Shown here: positions 43,282 to 52,703 of the stretch, one piece after another
Numbering within the stretch: position 1 is the stretch's first letter
Layout of the letters: each line of letters starts with the position of its first letter
Assembly: GCF_014649735.1 (NCBI RefSeq)
Contig: NZ_BMTP01000002.1
Coordinates: 365,697 to 429,696, forward strand
Direction of reading: 5' to 3'
Length of the DNA stretch: 64,000 nucleotides
Origin: Streptomyces lavendofoliae
Lineage (GTDB): Bacteria; Actinomycetota; Actinomycetes; Streptomycetales; Streptomycetaceae
The notes under the pieces: model-generated
What the model was told of the DNA's origin: nothing
Seen by the model: only the letters and a program-made list of their open reading frames with translations
The model's database searches: none
Made by a program: the position numbers and the translations under genes

Positions 43282-43871
43282 CGGGTCACGTCCTCGACGG
43301 CGGCGACGATGTGGGGGTAGGCACCGCAGCGGCACAGGTTGCCGCTCAGCCGCTCGCGGATCTCCGCGGGCGTGAGTTCCACCGGGCCCCGGCCGGCGGG
43401 CCGGGCGGGGTCGGTGACGTGGGAGGGGTGCCCGGCGGCGGCCTCGGCGAACATGCCCACGGCCGAGCAGAGCTGGCCGGAGGTGCAGTAGCCGCACTGG
43501 AAGGCGTCCCGGTCGAGGAACGCCTGCTGGAGCGGGTGCAGTTCGTCCCCTGCAGCCAGGCCCTCGATGGTGATGACCTCGGCCCCGTCCTGGGCGACCG
43601 CAAGGAGCAGGCAGCTGTTGGCGCGCCGCCCGTCGACGAGCACGGTGCACGCCCCGCACTGCCCGTGGTCGCAGCCCTTCTTGGCCCCGGTCAGCCCGAG
43701 GTCCTCGCGCAGCACGTCGAGCAGGGTGGCCCGGTGGTCGACGGTGAGGTCCGCCGGCTCGCCGTTCACCCGGAAGGTGACGCGGGACCGGGTCGGGGCG
43801 GCTCCGTCGGGGTGCCCGTCGCCGGCGTCCGGGGTACCGGCGCGGTCCTGGGGCGGGTGCGCGGTGCTCAT
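43278..43871 (-). CDS. PaoA-type [2Fe-2S] subunit
   Basis: A 197-residue two-cluster ferredoxin subunit. Plant-type cluster Cys are in [24 protein letters not shown] and the second cluster in [12 protein letters not shown] plus [14 protein letters not shown]. The N-terminal 30 residues are a polar Asp/Gly/Pro extension without a Tat motif, so the complex is probably cytoplasmic, unlike E. coli PaoA. ATG 43871 shares a base with the DUF5709 gene stop (TGATG), indicating coupled translation. Confidence 0.88.
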   Translation of the reverse strand: MSTAHPPQDRAGTPDAGDGHPDGAAPTRSRVTFRVNGEPADLTVDHRATLLDVLREDLGLTGAKKGCDHGQCGACTVLVDGRRANSCLLLAVAQDGAEVITIEGLAAGDELHPLQQAFLDRDAFQCGYCTSGQLCSAVGMFAEAAAGHPSHVTDPARPAGRGPVELTPAEIRERLSGNLCRCGAYPHIVAAVEDVTR

Positions 43872-44350
43872 CAAAGGGTCTCGTCGGCCTCGTCGGGGAC
43901 GGTGTGCATGGCGGCCTCCTCCGCGGAGGCGGCGGCACCCGCGATGCCGACGTCCCGGGCGACGACGTCCTTCTCGTCGTCCTCCCGGACGCCCTCGTCC
44001 GGGGCGACGAGACGGCCGGAGCGCTCACGGCCGACCTGGTCGTCGATGGGCTCGCCGTCACCGCCCGGCAGGTCGCCGATGCCGTTGGAGTCGTCGGGCT
44101 CCGCCAGGGCCGGGTCGGGCACCTCCTCGGCGAGCCGCTGGTCGAGGGTCTCGCCCTCGCGCTGCTCGCGGGCGGTGGTGCCGACGTGCTCGACGGCGAG
44201 GGGGCGCTCGGGCGGGGACCAGCCCTCGTCGTAGGGGTCGGCCTCCCGGTCCGTCAGCGTGTCCTCGGCGTCGAGGATGCCGTCGTCCTCCCGGCCCTCG
44301 GTGTCGTCGGGCTGGTAGACGTTGTCCCCCATCGCGCTCTCGGTGTCCAT
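43871..44350 (-). CDS. DUF5709-domain protein
   Basis: A 159-residue, very acidic hydrophilic protein. The N terminus [43 protein letters not shown] is the DUF5709 signature; the rest is Asp/Glu/Gly-rich and probably disordered. No enzyme motif. GGAGCGAGG precedes ATG 44350; ATG 44332 is an alternative. It is the first gene of the paoABC-like operon and is coupled to paoA, which is unusual for a family generally seen alone. Function unknown. Confidence 0.75.
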   Translation of the reverse strand: MDTESAMGDNVYQPDDTEGREDDGILDAEDTLTDREADPYDEGWSPPERPLAVEHVGTTAREQREGETLDQRLAEEVPDPALAEPDDSNGIGDLPGGDGEPIDDQVGRERSGRLVAPDEGVREDDEKDVVARDVGIAGAAASAEEAAMHTVPDEADETL

Positions 44351-44464
44351 GGCCTCGCTCCCGTTTGCTGTTCCGTGATCTCGTCTGCTGATCGCGTATC
44401 CAGCCTGGATCAGGTCACACATCCCGGCATTCCGGGCGGCCGGATCGCGAGGGCCGCCGGAGGG

Positions 44465-44629
44465 TTACTCCGGCCGGTCCGCCCCGGTGGCGGACAGGTC
44501 CCAGGCCAGGAGCCGCTCGGCCTCCCGGTGGGTGAGTTCGGCGAGCTTTCTCGCCTCGCCGAGCACGTCCCCGTGCTCGTCGACGAGGCGGTCGTATATC
44601 GGCGAGGCGGCGGAGCGGTGCGGCATCAC
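44465..44629 (-). CDS. Small conserved-looking hypothetical protein (about 54 aa)
   Basis: AAGGAG lies 7 bases before a GTG (44629) that is followed directly by an ATG (44626). The protein is mostly one predicted helix (YDRLVDEHGDVLGEARKLAELTHREAERLLAW). Not recognised. It lies between the DUF5709 and the catalase-like genes on the same strand, and may be cotranscribed with either. Confidence 0.5.
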   Translation of the reverse strand: MMPHRSAASPIYDRLVDEHGDVLGEARKLAELTHREAERLLAWDLSATGADRPE

Positions 44630-44654
44630 GAGGGGTCTCCTTGGGCGCGGGCTG

Positions 44655-45422
44655 CTACGGGGCGCCGGGGCGGTCCCGGCGCCCGGGCATCTGCCCCGGC
44701 GACGCCGGATCATGCCCGTCCGCGAGGACCGCGTCCCGTCCGTGACGTGACCCGCTGTAGGCGGCGGTGCGCAGGTCGCGCAGCCGGTGGGTGGGGCGCA
44801 GCCCGGGCAGTGCGTGGAGGTACGGGTCGTAGGCGGGCACGGCGGCCCTCGGGTGCGACTCCGGGCCCCGTACGGTCAGGGTCGCGAAGGTGCGCCAGGG
44901 CTCGTGCGGGGCGGCCGCGCACAGCCGGAGGCGGAGGGGGCCGCGGTCCAGCGCGCGGCGCAGCGCGTCGGGGTGGCCGGGCACTCCGGTACGGCCCTCG
45001 CGGGCGGGGAACGCCGCGATCACCCGCTCCCGGTCGCCGGTCCGGTAGGCCAGCAGGGTGGAGTAGGGCCCGCCCAGGGCGTCACGCCGGGGCAGGGGCA
45101 GGTGGCGCAGCAGCCGGCCGGTGCCGCTGGAGGTCATCAGCAGGTCCAGCGGGATGTCCGGCCCGCCCGCGTCCCGCACCCGGAGCGCCAGGCCCAGGCC
45201 GTCCGGCCACCGCGCCGGCAGACCGGCGGCCCGCGACCAGCGCAGGGTCACGGCGTACTCCCCCACCTGGTCGAGGAACGGTACGCCCCACCGGGCACCG
45301 CCGCCGGTACCCGGCACGTCGAGTACCCCGGCGCAGACCAGGCCCCGCGGGTGGAGGGCGGGTGCGGAGCGCCGCCGGGCCAGGCGGCGCGCCACGTCGA
45401 AGGCCCGCTTGTCGATCGCCAC
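44655..45422 (-). CDS. Hypothetical protein (actinobacterial family often labelled phosphodiesterase)
   Basis: A 255-residue soluble protein. It has no catalytic signature that I can name; it shows a repeated Streptomyces pattern (ALHPRGLVCAGVLDVPG, YAVTLRWSRAAGLP, DGLGLALRVRD, DLLMTSSGTGRLLRHLPLPRRDALGGPYSTLLAYR). Relatives are automatically annotated as phosphodiesterases, and part of the layout recalls haem-catalase-fold proteins, but neither is secure. GTG 45422 has AAGGAG 5 bases upstream. It follows the YbdK-like ligase gene by about 85 bases on the same strand. Confidence 0.55.
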   Translation of the reverse strand: MAIDKRAFDVARRLARRRSAPALHPRGLVCAGVLDVPGTGGGARWGVPFLDQVGEYAVTLRWSRAAGLPARWPDGLGLALRVRDAGGPDIPLDLLMTSSGTGRLLRHLPLPRRDALGGPYSTLLAYRTGDRERVIAAFPAREGRTGVPGHPDALRRALDRGPLRLRLCAAAPHEPWRTFATLTVRGPESHPRAAVPAYDPYLHALPGLRPTHRLRDLRTAAYSGSRHGRDAVLADGHDPASPGQMPGRRDRPGAP

Positions 45423-45506
45423 ACCGGCTCCTTCCGTGTCGGGGAGCACCGGGTACCCCGCCGGGGCGGGGCCCAGACCCGGGGTGTCGGGCCGGTCCGG
45501 CGGTGG

Positions 45507-46604
45507 TCACCGGCCTTCCTGGGTGCGGCGTACGCAGGCGGCGACGACCTCGCGGAGGCTGCCGGTGCGGCGCAGCAGGTCCCGCTGGACGCGGGCGCCG
45601 TTGCCACCGTGGAGGAGGTCGGCGATGCCCTGACGGGCGAGCGCGTGGTCCCCGTTCTCGTCGAGGGCCTTCTCGACGTGGCAGAAGAGGGCGTGCACGA
45701 CCCGGTCGGCGGGGGCGGGGCGCATGGTGAGGGGGTGGACCAGGTCGCCGTCCAGGCCGGAGCGGGCGGCCTGCCAGGTCGCGGCCCGCAGGACGCCGAC
45801 GCCGTGGCGGGCGGGGGGCTCGCCCTCGCGCCACTCGCGGGCGGCGGTGTCCACCAGGGCGCGCGTCAGGCCGGCGAGCAGCACGGTGGTGGAGGCGTCG
45901 AGGCAGACGTCGGCGGCGCGGACCTCGACGGTGGGGTAGGTGCGGGAGAGCCGGGCGTCGAAGTACACCATCCCCTCGTCGTGGAGGATGCCGGTGTCCA
46001 GCAGGTCGCGCACCTGCTGGTGGTAGCGGCGGGCCGAGCCGAAGACCTCGACGGGCCCGGCCGAGGGCCAGCGTCCCCAGACCCGGTTGCGGTAGCTGCT
46101 GTATCCGCTGTCGCAGCCCTGCCAGAAGGGGGAGTTGGCGCTCAGCGCGAGCAGGACGGACAGCCAGGGCCGCATCCGGTCCAGGACCGCCACGCCCTCC
46201 TCGTCGGACTCGACCGCGACGTGGACGTGGCACCCGGAGGTGAGCTGCTCCAGGGCGGTGAGGCCGAACCGCTCGCGTATCCACCGGTAGCGCCGGCCCT
46301 CGGTGATGGCCGGGCCGGCGGGCAGCGGCGAGGTGGCGAGGGCCACCACGGCGGCGCCGGCGCCGGCCGCGTGCCGTGCGGCCTCGGCGCGCCGGCGTTC
46401 GATCTCGGCGGCGAGCTCCTTCATGCCGGTCTGCGGGTGCGTGGCGAACTCGACCTGCTGTCCGTGGAGCTCCTTGGTGAAGGCGTGGGCCCTGCCCCGG
46501 CTCTCCCTGGTGGCGGCGGCCAGCACGGCGGTGGACAGGGCGCGTGGCTCACCGCTCCGCGGGTCCACCAGGAGGAGTTCCTCTTCCACTCCGACAGTGC
46601 GCAA
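45507..46604 (-). CDS. YbdK-type carboxylate-amine ligase (glutamate-cysteine ligase 2 family)
   Basis: A 365-residue GCS2-family ATP-dependent ligase. It starts RTVGVEEELLLVDP (the acidic EEE metal site), then TSGCHVHVAVESDEEGVAVLDRMRPWLSVLLALSANSPFWQG and TYPTVEVRAADVCLD, all family hallmarks. YbdK has weak glutamate-cysteine ligase activity in vitro; the natural substrate is unresolved. The start is TTG at 46604 with GGAAGGGTGG upstream. Confidence 0.85.
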   Translation of the reverse strand: MRTVGVEEELLLVDPRSGEPRALSTAVLAAATRESRGRAHAFTKELHGQQVEFATHPQTGMKELAAEIERRRAEAARHAAGAGAAVVALATSPLPAGPAITEGRRYRWIRERFGLTALEQLTSGCHVHVAVESDEEGVAVLDRMRPWLSVLLALSANSPFWQGCDSGYSSYRNRVWGRWPSAGPVEVFGSARRYHQQVRDLLDTGILHDEGMVYFDARLSRTYPTVEVRAADVCLDASTTVLLAGLTRALVDTAAREWREGEPPARHGVGVLRAATWQAARSGLDGDLVHPLTMRPAPADRVVHALFCHVEKALDENGDHALARQGIADLLHGGNGARVQRDLLRRTGSLREVVAACVRRTQEGR

Positions 46605-46808
46605 CGGAAACCACCCTTCCGATCGCGTCCGGCGGGGACCGCGCGGGACGCACCATCATCCCGGCTGGGCGGTCCGCGCGCACCGGTCCGCGGGGCCCGT
46701 GCCCGGGATCTGGCGGGTTCCCGACGCCACCGGCCGGATCCGCTCCGGCGCCTTTTCCCCCGCGGGCCGGAACTCGTCGCCGGTGTACGGGCGGTGGGCG
46801 CGGGCGGG

Positions 46809-47948
46809 TCAGGCGACCGAGCCGATGCGTCCCGCCGGGGCGGCGTCGGGGCCGTCGTGGTGGATCGGGGTGTGGGCGCCCGTCAGGGACACGCCGCTGC
46901 CACCGCGCCGGGCCGCCACGATCTCCGCGCCGATGGACAGGGCGGTCTCCTCCGGCGTGCGGGCGCCGAGGTCGAGGCCGATCGGGGAGCGCAGCCGGGC
47001 CAGTTCGAGTTCCGTCACTCCGACCTCGCGCAGGCGCCGGTTGCGGTCCTGGTGGGTGCGGCGGGATCCCATCGCGCCGATGTACGCGACGGGGAGTTTG
47101 AGGGCCAGTTCGAGCAGCGGGACGTCGAACTTGGCGTCGTGGGTGAGGACGCACAACACGGTGCGGCCGTCCACCTCGGTGTCGGCCAGGTACTCGTGCG
47201 GCCACCGGACGACCACCTCGTCCGCCTCGGGGAAGCGGGCGGGCGTCGCGAACACGGGGCGGGCGTCGCAGACGGTCACGTGGTAGCCGAGGAACCTGCC
47301 CACCCGTACCAGCGCCGCCGCGAAGTCGATCGCCCCGAAGACGATCATGCGGGGGGCGGGCACGCTGGACTCCACCAGCAGGGTGAGCGGCTGCCCGCAG
47401 CGCGAGCCGTCCTCGCCGATGGCCACCGTGCCGGTGCGGCCGGCGTCGAGCATGGCGCGGGCCTCGCCCGCGGCCGTGCGGTCCAGCTCCGGGTGGCCGC
47501 CCAGACCGCCCTCGTAGGAGCCGTCGGGGTGGACCAGCAGGGCGCGGCCCATCAGGTCGGCCGGGCCGTCGGTGATCCTGGCCAGAGCCGCCGCCCGGTC
47601 TCCGGCGGCGGCTTCGAGCGCGGCGGGGATCACCCCGCCGCGGACCGGGGTGACGAGGATGTCGATGATGCCGCCGCAGGTCAGGCCGACCGCGAAGGCG
47701 TCCTCGTCGCTGTAGCCGAAGCGCTCCAGGACGGTCCCGCCGTCCTGGAGCGCCTGTCGGCAGAGGTCGTACACGGCCCCCTCGACACATCCGCCGGAGA
47801 CCGACCCGATGGCCGTGCCCTCGCTGTCGACGGCGAGCGCGGCACCCGGTTGCCGGGGCGCGCTGCCACCGACCGCCACCACGGTGGCGACGGCGAAGTC
47901 ACGTCCCTGCTCGACCCACCGGTGCAGCTCCTCGGCGATGTCCAGCAT
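46809..47948 (-). CDS. XdhC-family molybdenum-cofactor insertion protein
   Basis: A 379-residue XdhC protein. The N-terminal XdhC/CoxI domain shows VVAVGGSAPRQPGAALAVDSEGTAIGSVSGGCVEGAVY and GLTCGGIIDILV (Cys-Gly-Gly), and a Rossmann domain follows (MIVFGAIDFAAALVRVGRFLGYHVTVCDARPVFATPARFP). XdhC binds molybdenum cofactor, promotes its sulfuration and inserts it into xanthine dehydrogenase, encoded upstream in this operon. It may also serve the PaoABC-like enzyme, which has no chaperone gene of its own here. Start 47948 is 40 bases behind the permease gene. Confidence 0.88.
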   Translation of the reverse strand: MLDIAEELHRWVEQGRDFAVATVVAVGGSAPRQPGAALAVDSEGTAIGSVSGGCVEGAVYDLCRQALQDGGTVLERFGYSDEDAFAVGLTCGGIIDILVTPVRGGVIPAALEAAAGDRAAALARITDGPADLMGRALLVHPDGSYEGGLGGHPELDRTAAGEARAMLDAGRTGTVAIGEDGSRCGQPLTLLVESSVPAPRMIVFGAIDFAAALVRVGRFLGYHVTVCDARPVFATPARFPEADEVVVRWPHEYLADTEVDGRTVLCVLTHDAKFDVPLLELALKLPVAYIGAMGSRRTHQDRNRRLREVGVTELELARLRSPIGLDLGARTPEETALSIGAEIVAARRGGSGVSLTGAHTPIHHDGPDAAPAGRIGSVA

Positions 47949-47988
47949 GTCGGCCTCCTTGCAGACGACGAATGTGTGAGGGGTCCCG

Positions 47989-49431
47989 TCAGTGCGCGGT
48001 ACCCGAGGCGAAGTAGAAGATGAACACCGCGGAGAGCACCCACATCAGGACGCTCGGCTCGCGCCACTTGCCCTGTGCGGCCTTGATGGCGCAGTACGCG
48101 ATGACACCCGCGCCGACACCGGTGGTGATGGTGTAGGTGAACGGCATCAGCACGACCGTCAGGAAGACCGGGACGGCGACGGACCAGTCGGTCCAGTCCA
48201 CGTGCCGGGCGTTCTGCAGCATCATCGCGCCGATGACGACCAGGGCGGCCGAGGCCACCTGGCCCGGCACGAGCTGGGTGAGCGGGGTGAAGAACAGGCA
48301 CGCGGCGAAGAACAGGCCGGTGACCGAGGCCGACAGGCCGGTGCGCGCGCCCTCGCCGACACCCGTGGCGGACTCGATGAAGACGGTCTGCCCGGAGGCC
48401 CCGGAGACACCGCCGATCGCGCCGCCGGCGCCGTCGATGAACAGGGCCTTGCTCAGGCCCGGCATACGGCCCTGCGCGTCGGCGAGCTTGGCCTCCTGGC
48501 CGACGGCGATGATCGTCGCCATGGCGTCGAAGAAGCCGGCCAGCACCAGCGTGAAGACGATCATCGAGACGGTGGTGTAGCCGAGCTTCTCCCAGCCGCC
48601 GAACTCCACCATCCCGAAGAGCGAGAAGTCCGGCATGGAGACGACGCTGCCGTGCAGGACGGGGGCCTTGCCGGCCCATGCCGCCTCGTCGATGAGTCCG
48701 GTCGCGGTGGCGGTGACGGAGACGATGGTGCCGACGACGATGCCCAGGAGGATCGCTCCGGGGATCCTGCGGGCCTGCAGCATGAAGATCAGCAGCAGGG
48801 TGAAGGAGAAGATGGCGACCGGCCAGCCGGCGAGCGAGCCGCCGACCCCGAGGGTGACGGGACCGCCGCCCTCGCCCTTGCCGACGAAGCCGGCGTTGAC
48901 GAAGCCGATCATCGCGATGAAGAGCCCGATGCCCATGGTGATGCCGTGCTTCAGGGCGAGCGGGATCGCGTTCATGATGATCTCGCGGACGCCGGTGACC
49001 ACCAGGAGGCAGATCACGACGCCGTAGATGACACACATGCCCATGGCCTGCGGCCAGGTCATGTCCGGGGCGACCTGGGTGGAGATGACGCCCGCGACGC
49101 TCAGGCCCGCCGCGAGGGCGAGCGGGACCTTGCCGATGAAACCCATCGCCAGAGTGGTGACCGCCGCGGCGAGAGCGGTGGCGGTGATGAGGGCGGGCTG
49201 GCTGAGCTTGTCACCGGCCGCGTCCGGACCGCCGAGCAGCAGCGGGTTGAGCAGGAGGATGTAGGCCATCGCCATGAAGGTGGTGATGCCGCCGCGCACT
49301 TCCTGCGCGACCGTCGATCCTCTGTGGGTTATGTGAAAGTACCGGTCGAGCCAAGACCGCCCGGCGGGGACGCGGGAACCGGGTCCCGCGTCTTCGGCGA
49401 CGGTCTTCGGCTCCACTGACGATTGGGTCAT
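47989..49431 (-). CDS. NCS2 purine permease (AzgA-like)
   Basis: A 480-residue permease with about 12-14 hydrophobic spans. DRYFHITHRGSTVAQEVRGGITTFMAMAYILLLNP at the N terminus and GGVSGASGQTVFIESATGVGEGARTGL in the second half are hallmarks of the AzgA branch, which imports hypoxanthine, guanine or adenine. ATG 49431 is preceded by GGGAG; an upstream GTG at 49446 is possible. Its location between xanthine dehydrogenase and XdhC marks the operon as purine catabolism rather than general aldehyde oxidation. Confidence 0.88.
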   Translation of the reverse strand: MTQSSVEPKTVAEDAGPGSRVPAGRSWLDRYFHITHRGSTVAQEVRGGITTFMAMAYILLLNPLLLGGPDAAGDKLSQPALITATALAAAVTTLAMGFIGKVPLALAAGLSVAGVISTQVAPDMTWPQAMGMCVIYGVVICLLVVTGVREIIMNAIPLALKHGITMGIGLFIAMIGFVNAGFVGKGEGGGPVTLGVGGSLAGWPVAIFSFTLLLIFMLQARRIPGAILLGIVVGTIVSVTATATGLIDEAAWAGKAPVLHGSVVSMPDFSLFGMVEFGGWEKLGYTTVSMIVFTLVLAGFFDAMATIIAVGQEAKLADAQGRMPGLSKALFIDGAGGAIGGVSGASGQTVFIESATGVGEGARTGLSASVTGLFFAACLFFTPLTQLVPGQVASAALVVIGAMMLQNARHVDWTDWSVAVPVFLTVVLMPFTYTITTGVGAGVIAYCAIKAAQGKWREPSVLMWVLSAVFIFYFASGTAH

Positions 49432-49669
49432 GGTGCCTACTCCCAAGGTTCAAAGGGGCACCCGCATGCCCGGGGGCAAAGACTGCGGGATTTGGGATGG
49501 TGCGTGGGCTGCACGACCCGGGGGACGGCCCGAGACGAACGGGGTGATGCGGTGTGGAGCGGTACTGCGGTGGGGGCTCGGGGACGGGTGGGGAAGGTGT
49601 GGGGGATGCTCCGGGCGGTACGGGCGTGGAAGTGTGACGTTCCCGGGAGGCACGCACCGCCCGGAGGGT

Positions 49670-52078
49670 CTACAGGGTGCCGGTGAGGTGCTCGGGGCGT
49701 ACCGGCGTCTTGTTGAGCTCCAGGCCCGTCGCGTTCCGGATCGCCGCGAGGACGGCCGGGGTGGACGACAGGGTCGGGGCCTCGCCGATGCCGCGCAGGC
49801 CGTAGGGCGCGTGGTCGTCGGCGAGTTCGAGCACGTCGACCGGGATGGTCGGGGTGTCGAGGATGGTGGGGATCAGGTAGTCCGTGAAGGAGGGGTTCTT
49901 CACCTTCGCGGTCTTGGGGTCGACGATGATCTCCTCCATGACCGCGACGCCCAGGCCCTGGGTGGTGCCACCCTGGATCTGGCCGATGACGGACAGCGGG
50001 TTGAGAGCCTTGCCGACGTCCTGGGCGCAGGCCAGCTCGATGACCTTGACCAGGCCCAGCTCGGTGTCCACCTCGACGACCGCGCGGTGCGCGGCGAACG
50101 AGTACTGGACGTGGCCGTTGCCCTGGCCGGTGCGCAGGTCGAAGGGCTCGGTGGGACGGTGGCGCCACTCGGCCTCGATCTCGACGACCTCGTCCTCCAG
50201 CACGTCGACCAGGTCGGCGAGGACCTCGCCGCCGTCGGTGACGACCTTGCCGCCTTCGAGGAGCAGCTCGGCGGTGGCCCACGCGGGGTGGTGGGTGCCG
50301 AGCTTGCGGCGGCCGATCTCCAGGACCTTCTCGCGGACGAGCTCGCAGGAGTTCTTGACCGCGCCGCCGGTGACGTAGGTCTGGCGGGAGGCGGAGGTGG
50401 AGCCGGCCGAGCCGACCTGGGTGTCGGCCGGGTTGATGGTCACCTGGGTGACGCCCAGCTCGGTGCGGGCGATCTGCGCGTGGACGGTGATGCCGCCCTG
50501 GCCGACCTCCGCCATCGCGGTGTGGACGGTGGCGACCGCCTCACCGTTGATGACCTCCATGCGCACCTTGGCGGTGGAGTAGTCGTCGAAGCCCTCGGAG
50601 AAGCCGACGTTCTTGATGCCGACCGCGTAGCCGACACCGCGGACGACGCCCTCGCCGTGGGTGGTGTTGGACAGTCCGCCGGGCAGCGCGCGCACGTCGG
50701 CGCCCTCGGTGGACTCCCACTGGCGCTCCGGCGGCAGCGGGCGGGCCTTGATGCGGCGCAACAGCTCGGCGACCGGGGCGGGCGAGTCGACCGGCTGGCC
50801 GGTCGGCATCAGGGTGCCCTGCTCCATGGCGTTGAGCCGGCGGAACTCCACCGGGTCCATGCCCAGCTTCTTCGCCAGCTTGTCCATCTGGGCCTCGTAC
50901 GCGAAGCACGCCTGCACCGCGCCGAAGCCGCGCATGGCGCCGCAGGGCGGGTTGTTGGTGTAGAGCGCGATGGCCTCGATGTCGACGTCGTCGACGACGT
51001 ACGGGCCGACGGCGAGCGAGGAGGCGTTGCCGACCACGGCCGGGGAGGCCGAGGCGTAGGCGCCGCCGTCCAGCACGATCCGGCACCTCATGTGCGTGAT
51101 CTTGCCGTCCTTGGTGGCGCCGTGCTCGTACCAGAGCTTCGCCGGGTGGCGGTGCACGTGGCCGAAGAACGACTCGAACCGGTTGTAGACGATCTTGACC
51201 GGCTTGCCGGTGCGGAGCGCCAGCAGGCAGGCGTGGATCTGCATCGACAGGTCCTCGCGGCCACCGAAGGCGCCGCCGACGCCGGAGAGCGTCATGCGGA
51301 CCTTCTCCTCGGGCAGGCCGAGGACGGGGGCGATCTGGCGGAGGTCGGAGTGCAGCCACTGGGTGGCGACGTACAGGTCGACGCCGCCGTCCTCGGCGGG
51401 GACCGCCAGGCCGGACTCGGGGCCGAGGAACGCCTGGTCCTGCATGCCGAAGACGTACTCGCCGGAGACGATGACGTCGGCCTTCTTCGCGGCCTCGTCG
51501 GCGTCGCCGCGGACGATCGGCTGGCGGTGCACGATGTTGGGGTGCGGGACATGACCGGCGTGGTGGTCGTCGCGGCCCGGATGCAGCAGCGGCGCGTCGG
51601 GGGCGGTCGCGGAGGCCTCGTCGGTGACGACGGGCAGCTCCTTGTACTCGACCTTGATCTTCGCGGCGGCGCGGCGGGCGGTCTCCGGGTGGTCGGCGGC
51701 GACCAGGGCGACCGGCTCGCCGTGGTGGCGCACCCGGCCGTTGGCGAGGACGGGGGTGTCCTGGATCTCCAGGCCGTAGTTCTTCACCTCGGTGGGGAGG
51801 TCCTCGTAGGTCAGGACGGCGTAGACGCCGGCCTGGGCGAGGGCCTCGGAGGTGTCGATGGAGACGATCTCGGCGTGCGCGACGGTGGACCGCAGGATCT
51901 GGCCCCACAGCATGTCCTCGTGCCACATGTCCGAGGAGTAGGCGAACTCGCCGGTGACCTTGAGGGTGCCGTCGGGGCGGAGCGTGGACTCGCCGATGCC
52001 GCCCTTGGTCCGGGAGCCCTGGGTGACCTTGGTGGGCGTGCCGGCCGGGGCGGCGGCGACGCGGGTGTCGTTGGCCAT
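49670..52078 (-). CDS. Xanthine dehydrogenase molybdopterin-binding subunit
   Basis: An 802-residue catalytic subunit. The domain order matches XDH: an N-terminal a/b hammerhead (GTLKVTGEFAYSSDMW), FGMQDQAFLGPESGLAV, pterin-binding GVGGAFGGREDLSMQ, NNPPCGAMRGFGAVQACFAYE (Arg near the substrate), AEVGQGGITVHAQIA, and the catalytic Glu in LRGIGEAPTLSSTPAVLAAI near the C terminus. It hydroxylates hypoxanthine to xanthine and urate. ATG 52078 is 6 bases after the 2Fe-2S gene stop. The operon is divergent from a PucR-type regulator. Confidence 0.9.
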   Translation of the reverse strand: MANDTRVAAAPAGTPTKVTQGSRTKGGIGESTLRPDGTLKVTGEFAYSSDMWHEDMLWGQILRSTVAHAEIVSIDTSEALAQAGVYAVLTYEDLPTEVKNYGLEIQDTPVLANGRVRHHGEPVALVAADHPETARRAAAKIKVEYKELPVVTDEASATAPDAPLLHPGRDDHHAGHVPHPNIVHRQPIVRGDADEAAKKADVIVSGEYVFGMQDQAFLGPESGLAVPAEDGGVDLYVATQWLHSDLRQIAPVLGLPEEKVRMTLSGVGGAFGGREDLSMQIHACLLALRTGKPVKIVYNRFESFFGHVHRHPAKLWYEHGATKDGKITHMRCRIVLDGGAYASASPAVVGNASSLAVGPYVVDDVDIEAIALYTNNPPCGAMRGFGAVQACFAYEAQMDKLAKKLGMDPVEFRRLNAMEQGTLMPTGQPVDSPAPVAELLRRIKARPLPPERQWESTEGADVRALPGGLSNTTHGEGVVRGVGYAVGIKNVGFSEGFDDYSTAKVRMEVINGEAVATVHTAMAEVGQGGITVHAQIARTELGVTQVTINPADTQVGSAGSTSASRQTYVTGGAVKNSCELVREKVLEIGRRKLGTHHPAWATAELLLEGGKVVTDGGEVLADLVDVLEDEVVEIEAEWRHRPTEPFDLRTGQGNGHVQYSFAAHRAVVEVDTELGLVKVIELACAQDVGKALNPLSVIGQIQGGTTQGLGVAVMEEIIVDPKTAKVKNPSFTDYLIPTILDTPTIPVDVLELADDHAPYGLRGIGEAPTLSSTPAVLAAIRNATGLELNKTPVRPEHLTGTL

Positions 52079-52083
52079 CGGGA

Positions 52084-52701
52084 TCAGACCGCCTCTCCCT
52101 GACGTTCCTGACGGGCGGCCGCGAGGCGGACGGCGTCGAGGATCTTCTCGTACCCGGTGCAGCGGCAGAGGTTGCCGGAGAGCGCCTCGCGGATGTCCTC
52201 GTCGGACGGGGAGGGGTTGCGCTCCAGCATCTCGTCGGCCGCGACCAGGAGACCGGGGGTGCAGAAGCCGCACTGCACGGCGCCCGCGTCGATGAAGGCC
52301 TGCTGGATCGGGGAGAGCTCGGCGCCCTCGCCGGTCCGGGAGTCGGCGGCCCCGCCGGAAGGACGGGCGGACCACTGCTGGGCGGCCTGGAGGGAGGTGC
52401 CGTTGTCGCCGCAGGCGCCGGTGCCGCACGCGCCACCGTGCTCGGCACGCTGCTTGGCGTACTCGGCGAGACCCTCGACGGTGACGACCTCGCGGCCCTC
52501 CACCTGGCCGGCGGCCACGAGGCAGGAACAGACCGGGACGCCGTCCAGGCGGACCGTGCAGGAGCCGCACTCGCCCTGCTCGCAGGCGTTCTTGGAGCCG
52601 GGCAGGCCCAGGCGCTCACGCAGGACGTAGAGGAGGGACTCGCCCTCCCAGACGTCGTCGGCCTCCTGCGGCCGTCCGTTGACCGTGAAATTGACGCGCA
52701 T
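52084..52701 (-). CDS. Xanthine dehydrogenase [2Fe-2S] subunit
   Basis: A 205-residue iron-sulfur subunit with two clusters: CEQGECGSCTVRLDGVPVCSC and CGFCTPGLLVA plus [11 protein letters not shown]. Between them is a 40-residue insertion (about 88-128) rich in Gly/Ser with two additional Cys (GGACGTGACGDNG), longer than in the canonical subunit. It passes electrons from the molybdenum centre to FAD. Start ATG 52701 follows the FAD gene by 2 bases. Confidence 0.9.
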   Translation of the reverse strand: MRVNFTVNGRPQEADDVWEGESLLYVLRERLGLPGSKNACEQGECGSCTVRLDGVPVCSCLVAAGQVEGREVVTVEGLAEYAKQRAEHGGACGTGACGDNGTSLQAAQQWSARPSGGAADSRTGEGAELSPIQQAFIDAGAVQCGFCTPGLLVAADEMLERNPSPSDEDIREALSGNLCRCTGYEKILDAVRLAAARQERQGEAV

Positions 52702-52703
52702 CG

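Noticed and set aside
40204..43320. A 1038-residue plus-strand frame opposite the PaoABC-like genes
   Set aside because: Low-complexity Gly/Val/His/Arg translation; the minus strand carries clear molybdenum, FAD and FeS subunit motifs.
44787..48023. A 1078-residue plus-strand frame
   Set aside because: It runs antisense across the catalase-like, YbdK-like and XdhC genes and has no domain.
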